DNA of 64,000 nucleotides from assembly GCA_949775045.1 (NCBI GenBank), contig OX459101.1:10939101-11003100 (forward strand), written 5' to 3'. Made by a program: the position numbers and the translations under genes. Under the pieces are notes generated by a model. That model worked only from the letters and a program-made list of their open reading frames with translations, did not search any database and was not told where the DNA came from. Below, one piece after another: positions 30,071 through 41,326 of this stretch (its first letter is position 1; each line of letters opens with the position of its first letter). The stretch comes from Metridium senile (taxonomy: Eukaryota; Cnidaria; Anthozoa; Actiniaria; Metridiidae).

Positions 30071-31324
30071 AGTATAAATGACCCACCCCCCGGGCACTCA
30101 CGCCATATTCTAAAGCGCGCGCGCTCATTCAACGGTCAGTTTTTTCATTGTTTTGATATTTCGCACGCACTTATTGTTTATTTTCGATAAAATGCAACGT
30201 AGGGAGAAATGACATCGTCAAACGAATAGAAAGGTTTTTTTTGTCGTTTCGCTTGATTGCTATTTTATAAAAGAAAATAATATTTTATCAATAATAAATT
30301 ATAAGAAATTAAACTTGAAATTTTAATGAAAAACTCAAGACATCAATAATTCATACGGAACTGATACGCGTTTCATCGGAAAAGACGTGTAAACATTTGT
30401 TCAGCTATGCGCCTAGTCAAAATGGTAGAAATATGGCCACAAAATCGTGTTTTTTCGATCTTTTCTCGAAATAATTGCAGAAAAGTAAAAAAAAGTAGCC
30501 ATGGATACGGCTACCTCAATCTTTTGTTGACCTTATCAAATGATTTTGATCTACTTTCCGTTCAAAAAGTACACGTACTTTTGGGGGTTGAAAGTTAACG
30601 GTTTGATCACTTTTACAAGAGAGATTGTGCGACTATTCTCATGTCAAGTTACAATATGGGCTATATTTGAAATTAAACAAACCCTTTCAAAAAAGTAGCC
30701 ATGGATTCGAAAACACCATTCTTTTACGGACATTTTGATGTGTAATACATGACTATGCGTTAAAAAAAACACCGTACTTTTCAAGATTTCTGATTGTTAT
30801 CGCTGTAATCTCACGGTCATTCTTTTATAAGACTCTCATTCAAAATCGAGCGGACAGTAGAGCCTCGAGAACTCTCAAATGTTCACAATCACGGAGATTT
30901 GTTTTCCGATGATAAATCTTTAATCCGAAAACTATAGCGAAAAGTAGAATAATAATAATTTTAGTTTTCTTTTTTGTTTTTGCTCGATCGTTATAGTTGC
31001 TCATAGTTTTTTTTTAATTTTTTGTGCGATTTTTACAGATCAGTATCAAAATGAAAGACTTTTAAACATTTCATTCTAAGTATTTTGCGATGAACATTTT
31101 GAAAACTACAAACTCAGAAATGTGGTTGGTTTTCTAACAAGTTTAGATAAATGCGAAATGGTGTATTCTTTTAAATTCTATACATAAAACTTATGTTTAC
31201 GAAAAATTGAGAAAATAACGAGACTTGAACTAAATCACTGAACAAAACTTTGGAAAGCATACAAAAAGACCAAACAAATGACATCAAGAGAGACTCCTCG
31301 TAATTACTTATATTCTCTTGATAA

Positions 31325-31460
31325 AGGCCCGGGCAAACGGTTTCAACATTTGCTTCAACATTCGTTTAATTTTGTTAAATAGCAATGTTGAAACGCTTTT
31401 AAAATCATTCCACATCGATTCAACACGTTTCAACAATGTTGAAAGAGTTTAAGAGTGATA
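31325..31460. mobile_element. CAACATT palindromic element, unit 1 copy
   Basis: 'aaggcccgggcaaacggttt' followed by 'caacatttgcttcaacat', 'agcaatgttgaaacgctttt' and 'gtttcaacaatgttgaaaga'. The same family fills 37465-38860. Confidence 0.75.
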
Positions 31461-32154
31461 GTCAGCAAAAATCGAACATAACGCGGCAAGACTTGAAAAT
31501 TAGATTTCGCTCATATTTTAACTATAGGTAGGCCCTGATGTAAGAAGAACTGCTATGTATTTAGTTTTGTAAAATACCGCTTCGTTTTCGAGATATTCGA
31601 AAAAAATAGGTTTTCGGCTAAATTCGCTAATTTTCGACCGATAATTTATACCAGTTTTAAAAGCTTGTCGCAAGCAAACTAAATAATGTATCGTTGTTTA
31701 AAGACAACAGAATTGTTAAATAGTATTTGTAAAATTCATGAATAATTAATGAGGCGCAAAACCAATGAAGACACTGCAATTGAGTCACATGTAGACCTTT
31801 GTAAATACCAATACACATGAAGTAGCTAAAAGCACGGGAAGGGTTTGAAAAGTCATCAGGGAAAAGTTGGGGTTGATGAATTATTAATCAATAAATTAAC
31901 TTGTAATACAGATCCCATGCTGTCCTAATTAGTATTCATAACTTTTGATACAGGTCATCTTATTTGAGAATGCACATTTTGTTTCGGTGAAAAAAAATTG
32001 TGTTAATAAAAGACACGAAACAGATTATTATCCACACTTTGTTTAATGAACTTTCTTCATTGTGAAATATTACAATACAGTTTTTTTGTTCGTAAAGGCA
32101 ATATTAATATTGCAGTTATTGAAAACTAAATTAAAGAACACCTTACTTTCATTA

Positions 32155-32448
32155 TCATTGCTTTGCCACTTCCCCAATAAACTTGGATAACCAGAAGTTA
32201 AGAGTTTTCGCAGACATTTCTTCAAATGGGACTGTCAAATCCTCCACGTTCGTCATATCGAAGCCATCCCAACCACACGTCTCCAATTGTACTCGTTTAT
32301 TTGTTCTTGTTTGCTGCCATTCAGTAAAGACTTTTACACACCATTTGGTATTGTATGTTGTATTCTTGGGAACCACTTTTGAAAGTAAAATTCTCTCTTC
32401 GTTTTTGCTTTTAGGTTCTCGAAAACGAGCCGCCATCTTCGACCTCAA
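32155..32448 (-). pseudogene. N-terminal piece of a DUF3504/KIAA1958-like (Crypton-derived) protein
   Basis: The 97-residue frame starts MRSKMAARF and contains VVPKNTTYNTKWCVKVFTEW and AKTLNFWLSKFIGEVAKQ. This 'TKWAVxVFxEWxxxR ... LxxWLxxFVxEVxK' pattern heads the DUF3504 region of ZMYM/QRICH/KIAA1958-type proteins, a family related to Crypton tyrosine-recombinase transposons. Here three stops (TGA TAA TGA) follow at once and no recombinase domain is found downstream, so it is a truncated copy. It could instead be a first exon, but no donor fits before the stops. It is present in duplication unit 1 only. Confidence 0.5.
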
Positions 32449-32704
32449 CTCTATACTAACAAACGGCTTACAAATAATTCAATAATAAATTAATTCAAAG
32501 CCATAAGTGAGGCAAATGAATACTAATCTCTTGAGACCTAGATGCTCACGATTTCACTTTTCTACACAATTTTGAATGACAATAAGGAAACTCACTTGAT
32601 TGCCCTTCATTGTCTTAGCGGTTTAATCCATTCATTCACATGCAATCTCAATGAACTCTATATTGATTGGTTTTTGCGCCTTATTCATTATTCTTTGATT
32701 TCAC

Positions 32705-32816
32705 AAGTAATGTACAATATTCGCGTCCGATCTGTATGGGCTTTACAATGGCTCGCCTGCGGCTTGCCATTGTAAATGCCCATACAGATCTCCCGCTCAT
32801 ATTGTATATATTACTT
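32705..32816. mobile_element. Hairpin MITE, 'tacaatattcgcgtccgatc' end
   Basis: Arms 'gatctgtatgggc.tttacaatgg' and 'ccattgtaaatgcccatacagatc' with ends 'tacaatattcgcg' and 'cgctcatattgta'. The element at 52915-53022 has the same ends but a different stem, which shows two members of one family. Confidence 0.8.
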
Positions 32817-32964
32817 AAAGTAACATTTTGAAGGCTTTTTATGAACTTTCATAAAATCCTTCTATTTTAAATAAATTTATTTTTAGGGGACACTTTTATC
32901 CTCTCTAAAAATAGGGCGAATATATTCAAAGTTTTTTCCATGTGCTACGCAAAAGTTTTACCAA

Positions 32965-33790
32965 AAAAAAAACACCTCAAGGGTAAGTTTAAATAATGGC
33001 CTCTACGAAACAAGTAAAATTGGTTTGGGGAAATGTACTTTTTGTGTTGTATTACACTCTCGAAAATGTAGAAAATTTGTAAATTTCATGTATCGGCAAG
33101 ATTTGTAATTTGCATATCTTAAACTTATTTCGAATTTAAAGCGGCTTCGTGTTAACTTCCAAGAAAGAAAACGATTTTGACTGACAAAAAGACTGACAAG
33201 AAGTTCATACTGCCATTTTAAAAGAAATGATACATATTATTAATAAAATAGGAACCGAGAAGTGATTTTATTCAAATCATATCCGTCTGCAATTCTCTGC
33301 TCTCGAATCACATATTGTTGTTTAAAAAAAAAAACGGCAGGAAAAATGCTATAAACTATTAGGCTTCACTTGTAATTCTAACCTAGATGAAGTTTAGAAG
33401 ATGATGTATTATTTATTATTATTATTACTATCATCGATGCTGTCATTATATATTTTAACAATTGTACATTTTAATAGCGGTTGACGCCGTATGAAATTGA
33501 CAAGTAATTGTTTGCTATTAGCCGCTTTGATTGTGTTTGTTTGTGTATGAACTTCTTGTTAGTCTTCAAAATCGTTTTCTTTCTTGGAAGTTAACACGAA
33601 GCCGCTTTAAATTCGAAATAAGTTTAATATATGCAAATTACATTAATCATGCTGATACATGAAATTTACAACTTTCCTACAACTTCGAGAGTGTAATACA
33701 ACACGAAAAGTACATTTCCCCAAACCAATTTTACTTGTTTCGTAGAGGCCATTAATTAAACTTACCCTTGAGGTTTTTTTTGGGGGGGGG
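32965..33790. mobile_element. Foldback MITE, ~240-bp arms
   Basis: Arms 32968-33210 and 33547-33783 are inverted repeats ('gccgctttaaattcgaaata', 'tttccccaaaccaatttta'). The middle is AT-rich with no ORF. The left edge is an A run and the right edge a G run (33781-33808). Confidence 0.8.
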
Positions 33791-33808
33791 GGGGGGGGGG
33801 GGGGGGGG
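33781..33808. repeat. G homopolymer
   Basis: About 28 G at the edge of the foldback element; a likely error-prone position in the assembly. Confidence 0.9.
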
Positions 33809-35169
33809 TATCAATATACGATCGTTCTAGTGATATTTAGCGACGAAAATGCAAAAAAAAAATGATTAAGTTTTCAAACAGTGTCAACATTTATGTCCAA
33901 GATTGTAGGTTCAATTTTTAGCCATGTCTGTGTTGGAAAACAGGTCTGCCTCGGGTCTTAAAAATGGCCCGAAAACCGCTCAAAATGGCGTACAAACGCT
34001 TAAAATCGCATTTATTGCCCAATAGTGCTCCTCCTTTTCCCGTAAATTTACTTCAATCAATTAAAGTTTCCTTAATGCAGTATAATTACAATGCCCGGAA
34101 GAGTTTTGAAGGAGATGATTAAGTTTCAAAGTAGTAATATACTGAGTCAATTTTAGAAAACAGTTTTCTAAAATGGCGTTACGTCGCCCCAAGTCGCTTA
34201 AATTACGGCGACGCGACTTTAGGACCCTATGCAGGCTTGAAAACTAAAACGAAAGTACTTTCACCTTACATTAAATAATACTTGTCTTCTCATGCCTGTT
34301 CTTTTGTCTTTTTAGATCGTCTTAACAGGTTGTAATTCAAGTGTTCATCTACAATCTATAATTCGGAAATATCTGTCCACAAATTAATGTTTTAAAATGA
34401 ATATTTTTGAGATCAAACAAGATACCTTGAGGAGGGTTCGTGTAGGCTACGACATTTCTTGTTCTATCTTGATGGGTTTCGTTCATTTAGAATATGCATT
34501 ATACGATGAAATTTAGACATTTCTAGAACAGTTTATTAGTGCACATTCTCAATCGTGATTGGGTAATATTGGCTTCTTTGTCCTACTTCTCAGCATTAAT
34601 TTGATTAATATTTAATTTCAGGGCTAAATTACTGGCTAAATTACAAGTGCATGTCATTTGTCACTTTTCTGAGACTTTCACCTGTTGATAAAACTAAAAT
34701 AGACACATGAAACAAATAAGTTAAAAAATCGATGAAAGTTAGCAGGAGTTTTTATTTATTTCTTCGTTTATCTTTATGAGCATACACATTTCAGTATCTG
34801 AAGACCCTGTCAGAGTCTGTGACGTCATCATAGGAACACCACTTTTAAGATAAGTAAAGCATTAGGGGAAAATAAGCAGTTATTTATTTGCTTTTCGGAA
34901 AGGATTTACAAACGTGTATGATAAAATCGCTCTTATAAACACCTATAAAGTCCGAATATATAAAAGCCAGAGATTGTTTGTGTTCCTACCATGTCGTCAC
35001 AGCAGGATTTCGATCCTAGGTTTTTGACGACCGTCCATGTTGAAAAACAGGTGCATAAATATTTTTTTTGTAATTTTTTCACTGCTCATCTTCAATGTCC
35101 TATATTTAAGAGTTCTTTTAGCTAAAAACTGTGTAGGTGTCTGAAGATTTAAGCCGGTAATTAAGCGAG

Positions 35170-35330
35170 TGTTTGGGTCAGGTGGTTCTTTACGAATGTG
35201 TCCAGTATAGAAAAAAATATTTTAACACAAAGAAAAAGCCGCGGTGAAAGGCAAGAAACCTTAAAGATTTGTCTGAGGTCTCTTTTGTAACCAGGCCAGG
35301 AATAATTTTGGCCTTTTTCCTTCTTGTTGT
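35170..35330 (-). pseudogene. GST 3' tail, copy 1 (last codons and 3' UTR)
   Basis: The minus strand ends AWLQKRPQTNL-stop, followed by UTR text matching the real GST gene tail at 41200-41385 ('ggtttcttgcctttcaccgc', 'aagaaccacctgac'). Only about 12 codons remain; upstream of them the similarity to the gene stops. Confidence 0.75.
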
Positions 35331-36179
35331 CATAATAAAAGGCCCTATATTTTGTCTAGCATTCTATGATATATATCATCTCTTCGGTACTCTAAAATTC
35401 TAATATAAGTTTTAAAAGTAACTACTAGTCAAAGTACTCTATAAAAAGCCGGGCAATAAAATAATATTTGCAACACGCGCTCATTCCACGGTAAGTTTTG
35501 TTTAAGCATTAGAAGATATTTTCCGTGTTTCTATTCTCTGTTAGAAACACGCGGGATTGTTGGGAGAACACGAGAAAGATTTTGAATCACGAGCTGAACG
35601 ATAAAATGCAACGTAGGGAGAAATGACATCGTCAAACGAATAAAAAGGTTTTTTTGTCGTTTCGCTTGATTGTTATTTTATAAAAGAAAATAATATTTTA
35701 TCATTAATAATTTATATGAAATTAAACTTGAAATTTTAATGAAAAACTCAAGACATCAATAATTCATACGGAACTGATACGCGTTTAGTAAATTTTTAAT
35801 CCGAAAACTAAAGCGAAAAGTAGAATAATAATAATTTTAGTTTTCTTTTTTGTTTTTGCTCGATCGTTATAGTTGCTCTTAGTTTTTGTTTAATTTTTTG
35901 TGCGACTTTTACAGATCAGTATCAAAATGAAAGACTTTTAAACATTTCATTTCAAGTATTCAGTGTGATGAACATTTTGAAAACTACAAACTCAGAAATG
36001 TGGTTGGTTTTCTAACAAGTTTAGATAAATGCGAAATGGTGTATTCTTTCAAAATTCTATACATTGAGAAAATTGAGAAAATTCTAAAAATTGAGAAAAT
36101 AGCGAGACTTGAACGAAATCAACAAAACTTTGGAAAGCACACAAAAAGACAAAACAAATGACTTCAAGAGAGACTGCTC

Positions 36180-36184
<5 letters not shown>

Positions 36185-36238
<54 letters not shown>

Positions 36239-37448
36239 TTATTGAATTTATATAGCGTTATATAATGATTTTTCTATAACGCTTCACATAATATACATAA
36301 TTATAATAAAAATTTATAGAAATATTACAATATATAAAAAACGATATAATATAGATAATGTATGATATATAAAATTTATAATATATTGTCATTAAAAAAT
36401 ATAAAAAGACATTTTCATGAAAACAAAAATGTTAAAAATATAACTATATTTTGTAGGCTTGCTTAATTAAATAATAGTGTCTTCAACGATTTTTCAAAAT
36501 TGTTTATGTTTTTGCATGTCTTTAGTTTTTTTGGTAAATCATTCCATAATTTTGGTCCGCCATAAGCAAACGATCTTTCTCCAAAGGACTTGTATTTGAC
36601 TGCAGGAGTCACCAGATCATTATTACCATCTGCCCTTGTTCTTGTCATAGGTCTCTTCGTCACAATCTCCTTCAAGTAAGACGGTGCAGAACCATTTATT
36701 GACTTAAAAGTCAATACCAAAACTTTATACTGGATTCGTTGGCGAATAGGGAGCCAGTGGAGTTGTTTGAGGACTTCTGTTATGCGTTCGTATTTGTCAC
36801 GTTGAGCAATCAAACGTGCAGACATTCTCTGAACTCTAGTTAAATGCTTTAGTGTTGCGTCAGGCAGGCCATAGAGGATGGCGTTGCAGTAGTCTAATTT
36901 CGATGTTATCATAGTATGTACCATTGCCTTAGCTGCTGTATCATCAACACACCGTCTGATCTTAAACATGTTCTTCATCATAAAAAATCATTTCTTAGCA
37001 ACATTGCAAACATGTTGTTTAAGAGTTAAGTTTGCGTCTATGTCTACACCAAGAAGTCGGATATCCTTTGAGATACTAACTGCCTCATCACCAACTGTCA
37101 ATGACTGCAATTCCACTGGAGTACGTCGAGGACCATTTAATACAATTATTTCCGTCTTGTCGTCATTCAGTTTCAGCATGTTTGTTGTCATCCACTGTTT
37201 GATCTCTACTAATAGATTCTCCATTTTTGACCTGATCGTGGTGACAGTTTCCCTCGAAAAGGCAATGTATAGTTTGCAATCGTCGGCATTAGCATGGAAA
37301 CGGACACCATGATTACGAGCTATGTCCCCAATGGGAATTAAGTACATGGTGAATAGTTTGGGCCCTAGGACTGAACCCTGAGGTACACCACAACAAAGTT
37401 CTTTAGAATCAGAAAAGATACCGTCAATGGCGACTCTTAGTTTCCTTT
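36185..37448 (-). mobile_element. 5'-truncated CR1/L2-like non-LTR retrotransposon with 8-bp TSD
   Basis: The minus-strand frame runs from about 37444 to 36463: CGVPQGSVLGPKLFTMYLIP, then HANADDCKLYIAF (RT catalytic box with NADD, where YADD is usual), RLLGVDIDANLTLKQHV, one in-frame TGA at 36988, then SKLDYCNAILYGLPDATL and the usual C-terminal block. The 3' end is an AT-rich UTR and a (TTA)n tail (36181-36240 on the plus strand). CTCATAAT at 36177-36184 is repeated at 37449-37456. The matching empty site in unit 1 is CTCGTAAT at 31297-31304. Confidence 0.88.
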
Positions 37449-37536
37449 CTCATAATTACTTATACTCTCTTGATAAAAGCCCGGGCAAACGGTTTCAACA
37501 TTTGCTTCAACATCCGTTTGATTTTGTTAAATAGCA

Positions 37537-38457
37537 CATTACCAGAAATCCAAGACATGTGACGTCAGCGCATGCTAAATTCAGATATTGTGGCATTTAA
37601 AAATGGCCGCTCACAAATACTGATAAATGTATGGGCTCAGAAAGAAAATGTCTAATATATTTGCTAAATATCATCGTACTACCGGTCCCGTCCCTTAACT
37701 TTTAACTCGAGTCTAAGTTCTATTCATTTATGCAAGTTACGTTTGATTTAGGTTTTTCAATATGACGCACGAAGGAATAAAATTATTGAGAAATAATTGT
37801 TATACTTAGTCTGTATTCCAGCGAAAAATGTGTAATTTACCTTGTGTTCAGCATCGCCTGCTATCGATAGTTTACATGGATCCATCGGTCCCGACCTCTT
37901 AAAATGCTCCTGAGATTACGGGCTTTTTAATGCTGTTTTAGAAGACTTTCCAAGCAATAAAACAAGGACGCACATAAACAGTAAAAAGTGATGCTTTTTT
38001 TAGTTTTAAAATTTTCCATTTTACACCAAAATATCATAAAAAATCAGTGAGCGATAAATCCTGCAAAGAAGCTTGTTTCGATCGTCGAGTCGATTGCAAT
38101 GTTTACAGCTCAGTAGCCTGGTGATTTTACGTGTAATACCGCTGTTTAAAGAATCCGAAGGCTTCTTACGCGGGAAATTCAAAATTCAAAGTTCATAGAA
38201 TGGGCTTCCTGTGTCCTTTTGAAATTTTCTAAGTGACCTAATTCGTTCGAATTATTCTATGCCGAGCGTAAGCGGGCGCTTCAATTTTAAATATATGAAC
38301 TGCACCAGAAGCGCTTGGTACTTCTAAACAAACTTATAGTAGTTTGGTTTTGATAAATTGTATTTATTTCGATAGAAATTCGAGGATAATTCTGGACTGC
38401 CAGTAGACCGCTGGTCATAATATCGCGGACGTAAAATGTCCTAGATTTCTGCTAATG
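37537..38457. mobile_element. 921-bp TIR element inserted in a CAACATT palindrome
   Basis: It starts 'cattaccagaaatccaagac' and ends 'ctagatttctgctaatg', imperfect inverted repeats. It interrupts the sequence 'aatagca|aatgttgaaacg', which is whole at 38645-38661. No transposase ORF is visible; the target-site duplication could not be resolved. Confidence 0.65.
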
Positions 38458-38860
38458 AATGTTGAAACGCTTTTAAACTCATTCAACATCGATTCAAAAC
38501 GTTTCAACAATGTTGAAAGAGTTTAAAAGCGTTTAAACATTGCTATTCAACAAAATCGAACGGATGTTCTCTTGATAAAGGCCTGCATGGCAAACGGTTT
38601 CAACATTTGCTTCAACATCCGTTCGATTTTGTTGAAATTGAATAGCAATGTTGAAACGCTTTTAAACTCATTCAACATCGATTCTAAACGTTTCAACGAT
38701 GTTGAAATAGTTTAAAAGCGTTTCAACATTGCTATTCAACAAAATCGAACGGATGTTCTCTTGATAAAGGCCCGGGCAAACGGTTTCAACATTTGCTTCA
38801 ACATCCGTTCGATTTTGTTGAATAGCAATGTTGAAACCGTTTGCCCGGGCCTTGAAAACT
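38458..38860. repeat. CAACATT palindromic repeat cluster
   Basis: Alternating copies of 'caaacggtttcaacatttgc', 'tccgttcgattttgttgaa' and their complements make two to three nested palindromes ending 'ccgtttgcccgggcctt'. The same family is at 31325-31460 and 37465-37536. Confidence 0.8.
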
Positions 38861-40579
38861 AAAGTTTTATTAACATTTTAATAAGGTATTCCGTTTTTTC
38901 TAATAAATCTATACTAATCTATATCTATACTAATTGATACGCAGATGGTTGATTATACAATAGGAATTTGCACGCATGCACTAGTAATGATTATATTGAT
39001 CATCATTTTAAAACTTTCAATAATCGTACAAAAAGGTCGACTTTTGCTTTACTTTCATAAAAACAAAATGTCTTTAAAATCAAAATCGTAACTAAGTATT
39101 TTTCTTCAAATTTTCATTGAGGGCCACAAGTTTATTAGTGTTGTTACCCTCTTTCGTGCAATACCCTTAGTAAATAAAGACATTGATATTCTTTTTGTTT
39201 TATTCTAGACACAGTTATTGTATAAGTTGCAACAATACAGGTAAAAGTTACTAATAGAACTTGAGACTAAAGCTTAAGAAAAGTCAGAAATGCTAAGTTT
39301 CATTGTTTAGGGTGTTACACATTTCGTTTAATTGTCGGGCAATCGTATATATCAAACACCGACGCAGCCTAAGTAAAACTAGTTTACTTGCTAGGATCAA
39401 TTTTTAGCCATTTCTGTGTTGGAAAACAGGTCTGGCTCGGGTCTTAAAGTCGCTTAAAATGGCCCGAAAACCGCTCAAAATCGCGTAAAAACGCTTAAAA
39501 TCGCATTTATTACCCAATAGTGCTCCTTCTTTTCCCGTAAATTTGCTTCAATCATCTAAAGTGTCCTTAATTATAATGCAGTGTAATTTTAAGGAATAGT
39601 TTTGAAGGAGATGATTAAGTTTGAAAGTAGTAATATACTGAGTCAATTTTAGAAAACATTTTTTTCTAAAATGGCGTTACGTTGCCCTTGGTAGCTTAAG
39701 GACCCTAGGCAGGCTTGAAAACTAAAACGAAATAGTACTTTCACCTTACCTTAAATAATACTTGTCTTCTCATGCCTGTTCTTTTGTCTTTTTAGATTGT
39801 CTTAACAGGTTGTAATTCAAGTGTTCATCTACAATCTATAATTCGGAAATCTGTTCACAAATTAATGTTTTAAAATGAATATTTTTGAGATCAAACAAAA
39901 TACCTTGTGGAGGCCAGGTTCTTGTAGGTTACGACATTTCTTGTTCTATCTGGACGGGTTTCGTTCATTTAGAATAGCATTATTCGATGAAATTTAGACA
40001 TTTATAGATCCGTTTATTAGTGCACATCCTCAATCGTGATTGGGTAATATTGGCTTCTTTGTCCTACTTCTCATCATTTATTTGATTAATATTTAATTTC
40101 AGGGCTAAATTACTGGCTAAATTATAAGTGCATGTCATTTGTCACTTTTCTGAGACTTTCACCAGTTGATAAAACTAAAATAGACACATGCAACAAATAA
40201 GTTAAGTTTTTTCGTTTATTTTTTTCATGAGCTTACAAATTTCAGTATCTGAAGACCCTGTCGGAGTCTGTGACGTCATCATAGGAATGCCACTTTTAAG
40301 ATAAGTAGAGCATTAGGGAAAAATAAGCAGTTATTTATTTGCTTTTCGGAAAGGATTTACAAACGTGTATGATAAAATCTCTCTTATATACACCTATAAA
40401 GTCCGAATTTAGCCAGAGATTGTTTGTGTTCCAACCATGACGTCACAGCAAGATTTTGATCCTAGGTTTTGACGACCGTCCATGTTGAAAAACAGGTGCA
40501 CAAATATTTTTTCTGTAATTTTTTCACTGCTCATCTTAAATGTCCTATATTTAAGAGTTCTTTTAGCTAAAAACTGTGT

Positions 40580-40775
40580 AGGTGTCTGAAGGTTTAAGCC
40601 GGTAATTAAGCGAGTTTTTGGGTCAGGTGGTTCTTTACGAATGTGTCAAGTATAGAAAAAAAGAAAATATTTTAACACAAAGGAAATGCCGCGGTGAAAG
40701 GCAAAAAACCTCAAAGATTTGTCTGAGGTCTCTTTTGTAACCAGGCCAGCAATAATTTTGGCCTTTTTTCTTCTT
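40580..40775 (-). pseudogene. GST 3' tail, copy 2 (last codons and 3' UTR)
   Basis: The minus strand has AWLQKRPQTNL, as in copy 1, but the stop codon is TGA as in the intact gene (copy 1 has TAA). The UTR again matches 41200-41385. It lies about 5.4 kb from copy 1 and about 0.6 kb downstream of the intact GST gene. Confidence 0.75.
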
Positions 40776-40985
40776 GTTGACAAAAACAAGAAAGAAAATT
40801 AGCATACCATTAGAATGTCAGTCATAATAAAAGGCCCTATATTTTGACTAGCATTCAGTTTGACATCATCTCTTCGCTACTCTAAGATTTTAATAGAAGT
40901 TTTAAAAGTAATTACTAGTCAAGGTACTCTATGAAAACCGGGCAATAAAATAATATTTGCAACACCGTAAAAAACTTTTAACTTA

Positions 40986-41028
40986 CCTTTACTGACATTT
41001 CGAACTTTAGCCCTTCGTCGAAGTAAAA
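40986..41028 (-). ncRNA. Degenerate hammerhead ribozyme motif (Penelope-type)
   Basis: The minus strand reads TTTTACT, TTCGACGA, a GGGC/GTTC stem with TAAA loop, CGAAATGTC, then AGTAAAGG. TTTACT can pair with AGTAAA as helix I. Core positions are mutated (CTGANGA became TTCGACGA; GAAAC became GAAAT), so activity is unlikely. An inverted partial copy follows at 41041-41085. Confidence 0.45.
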
Positions 41029-41152
41029 TAGGAGGGGATAAATCTCGAAATGTCAATTAAGTTAAATTACCTATTTTTACGGCGTCACAAATTTCATTCT
41101 ATAACTTATCGTTTATATTAAACACCGACGCAGCCTATACTAGTCTATTTAC

Positions 41153-41165
41153 TTTATTCTTTATT
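41153..41165 (-). promoter_or_regulatory. GST polyadenylation signals
   Basis: Two AATAAA hexamers on the minus strand (41160-41165 and 41153-41158), about 165 nt downstream of the GST stop codon. Confidence 0.6.
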
Positions 41166-41326
41166 AAACTCCCTACATTGTTAAATTACTTCGTTTGAAG
41201 TTTGAAGCCGTTAATTAAGCGAGGACGTCTGGGGTCAGGTGGGTCTGTACGACTGTGTCCAGTACAGAAAAAAGAAAAGAAAATATTTTCACACAAGGGA
41301 AATGGCGCCGTAAAAGGCAAGAAACC

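Larger units (their letters stand above)
30118..35473. repeat. Segmental duplication, unit 1 (~5.4 kb)
   Basis: Blocks match unit 2 at a near-constant offset of about 5.41-5.46 kb: 30190-30372 to 35600-35785; 30914-31450 to 35787-36176 plus 37449-37530; 33915-35470 to 39395-40975. Both units start at 'cgcgctcattc.acggt'. Each carries a GST 3' tail (35213 and 40628). About 540 bp (30374-30913) and the 32.1-33.8 kb part are not shared. Apart from the items listed separately, no gene is seen in 30118-32150 or 33800-35170. Confidence 0.8.
35474..40975. repeat. Segmental duplication, unit 2 (~5.5 kb)
   Basis: Partner of unit 1. It contains inserts that unit 1 lacks: the non-LTR element at 36185-37448 and the TIR element at 37537-38457, plus extra CAACATT palindromes. 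Outside those inserts I see no gene in 35474-36176 or 38870-40560. Confidence 0.8.
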
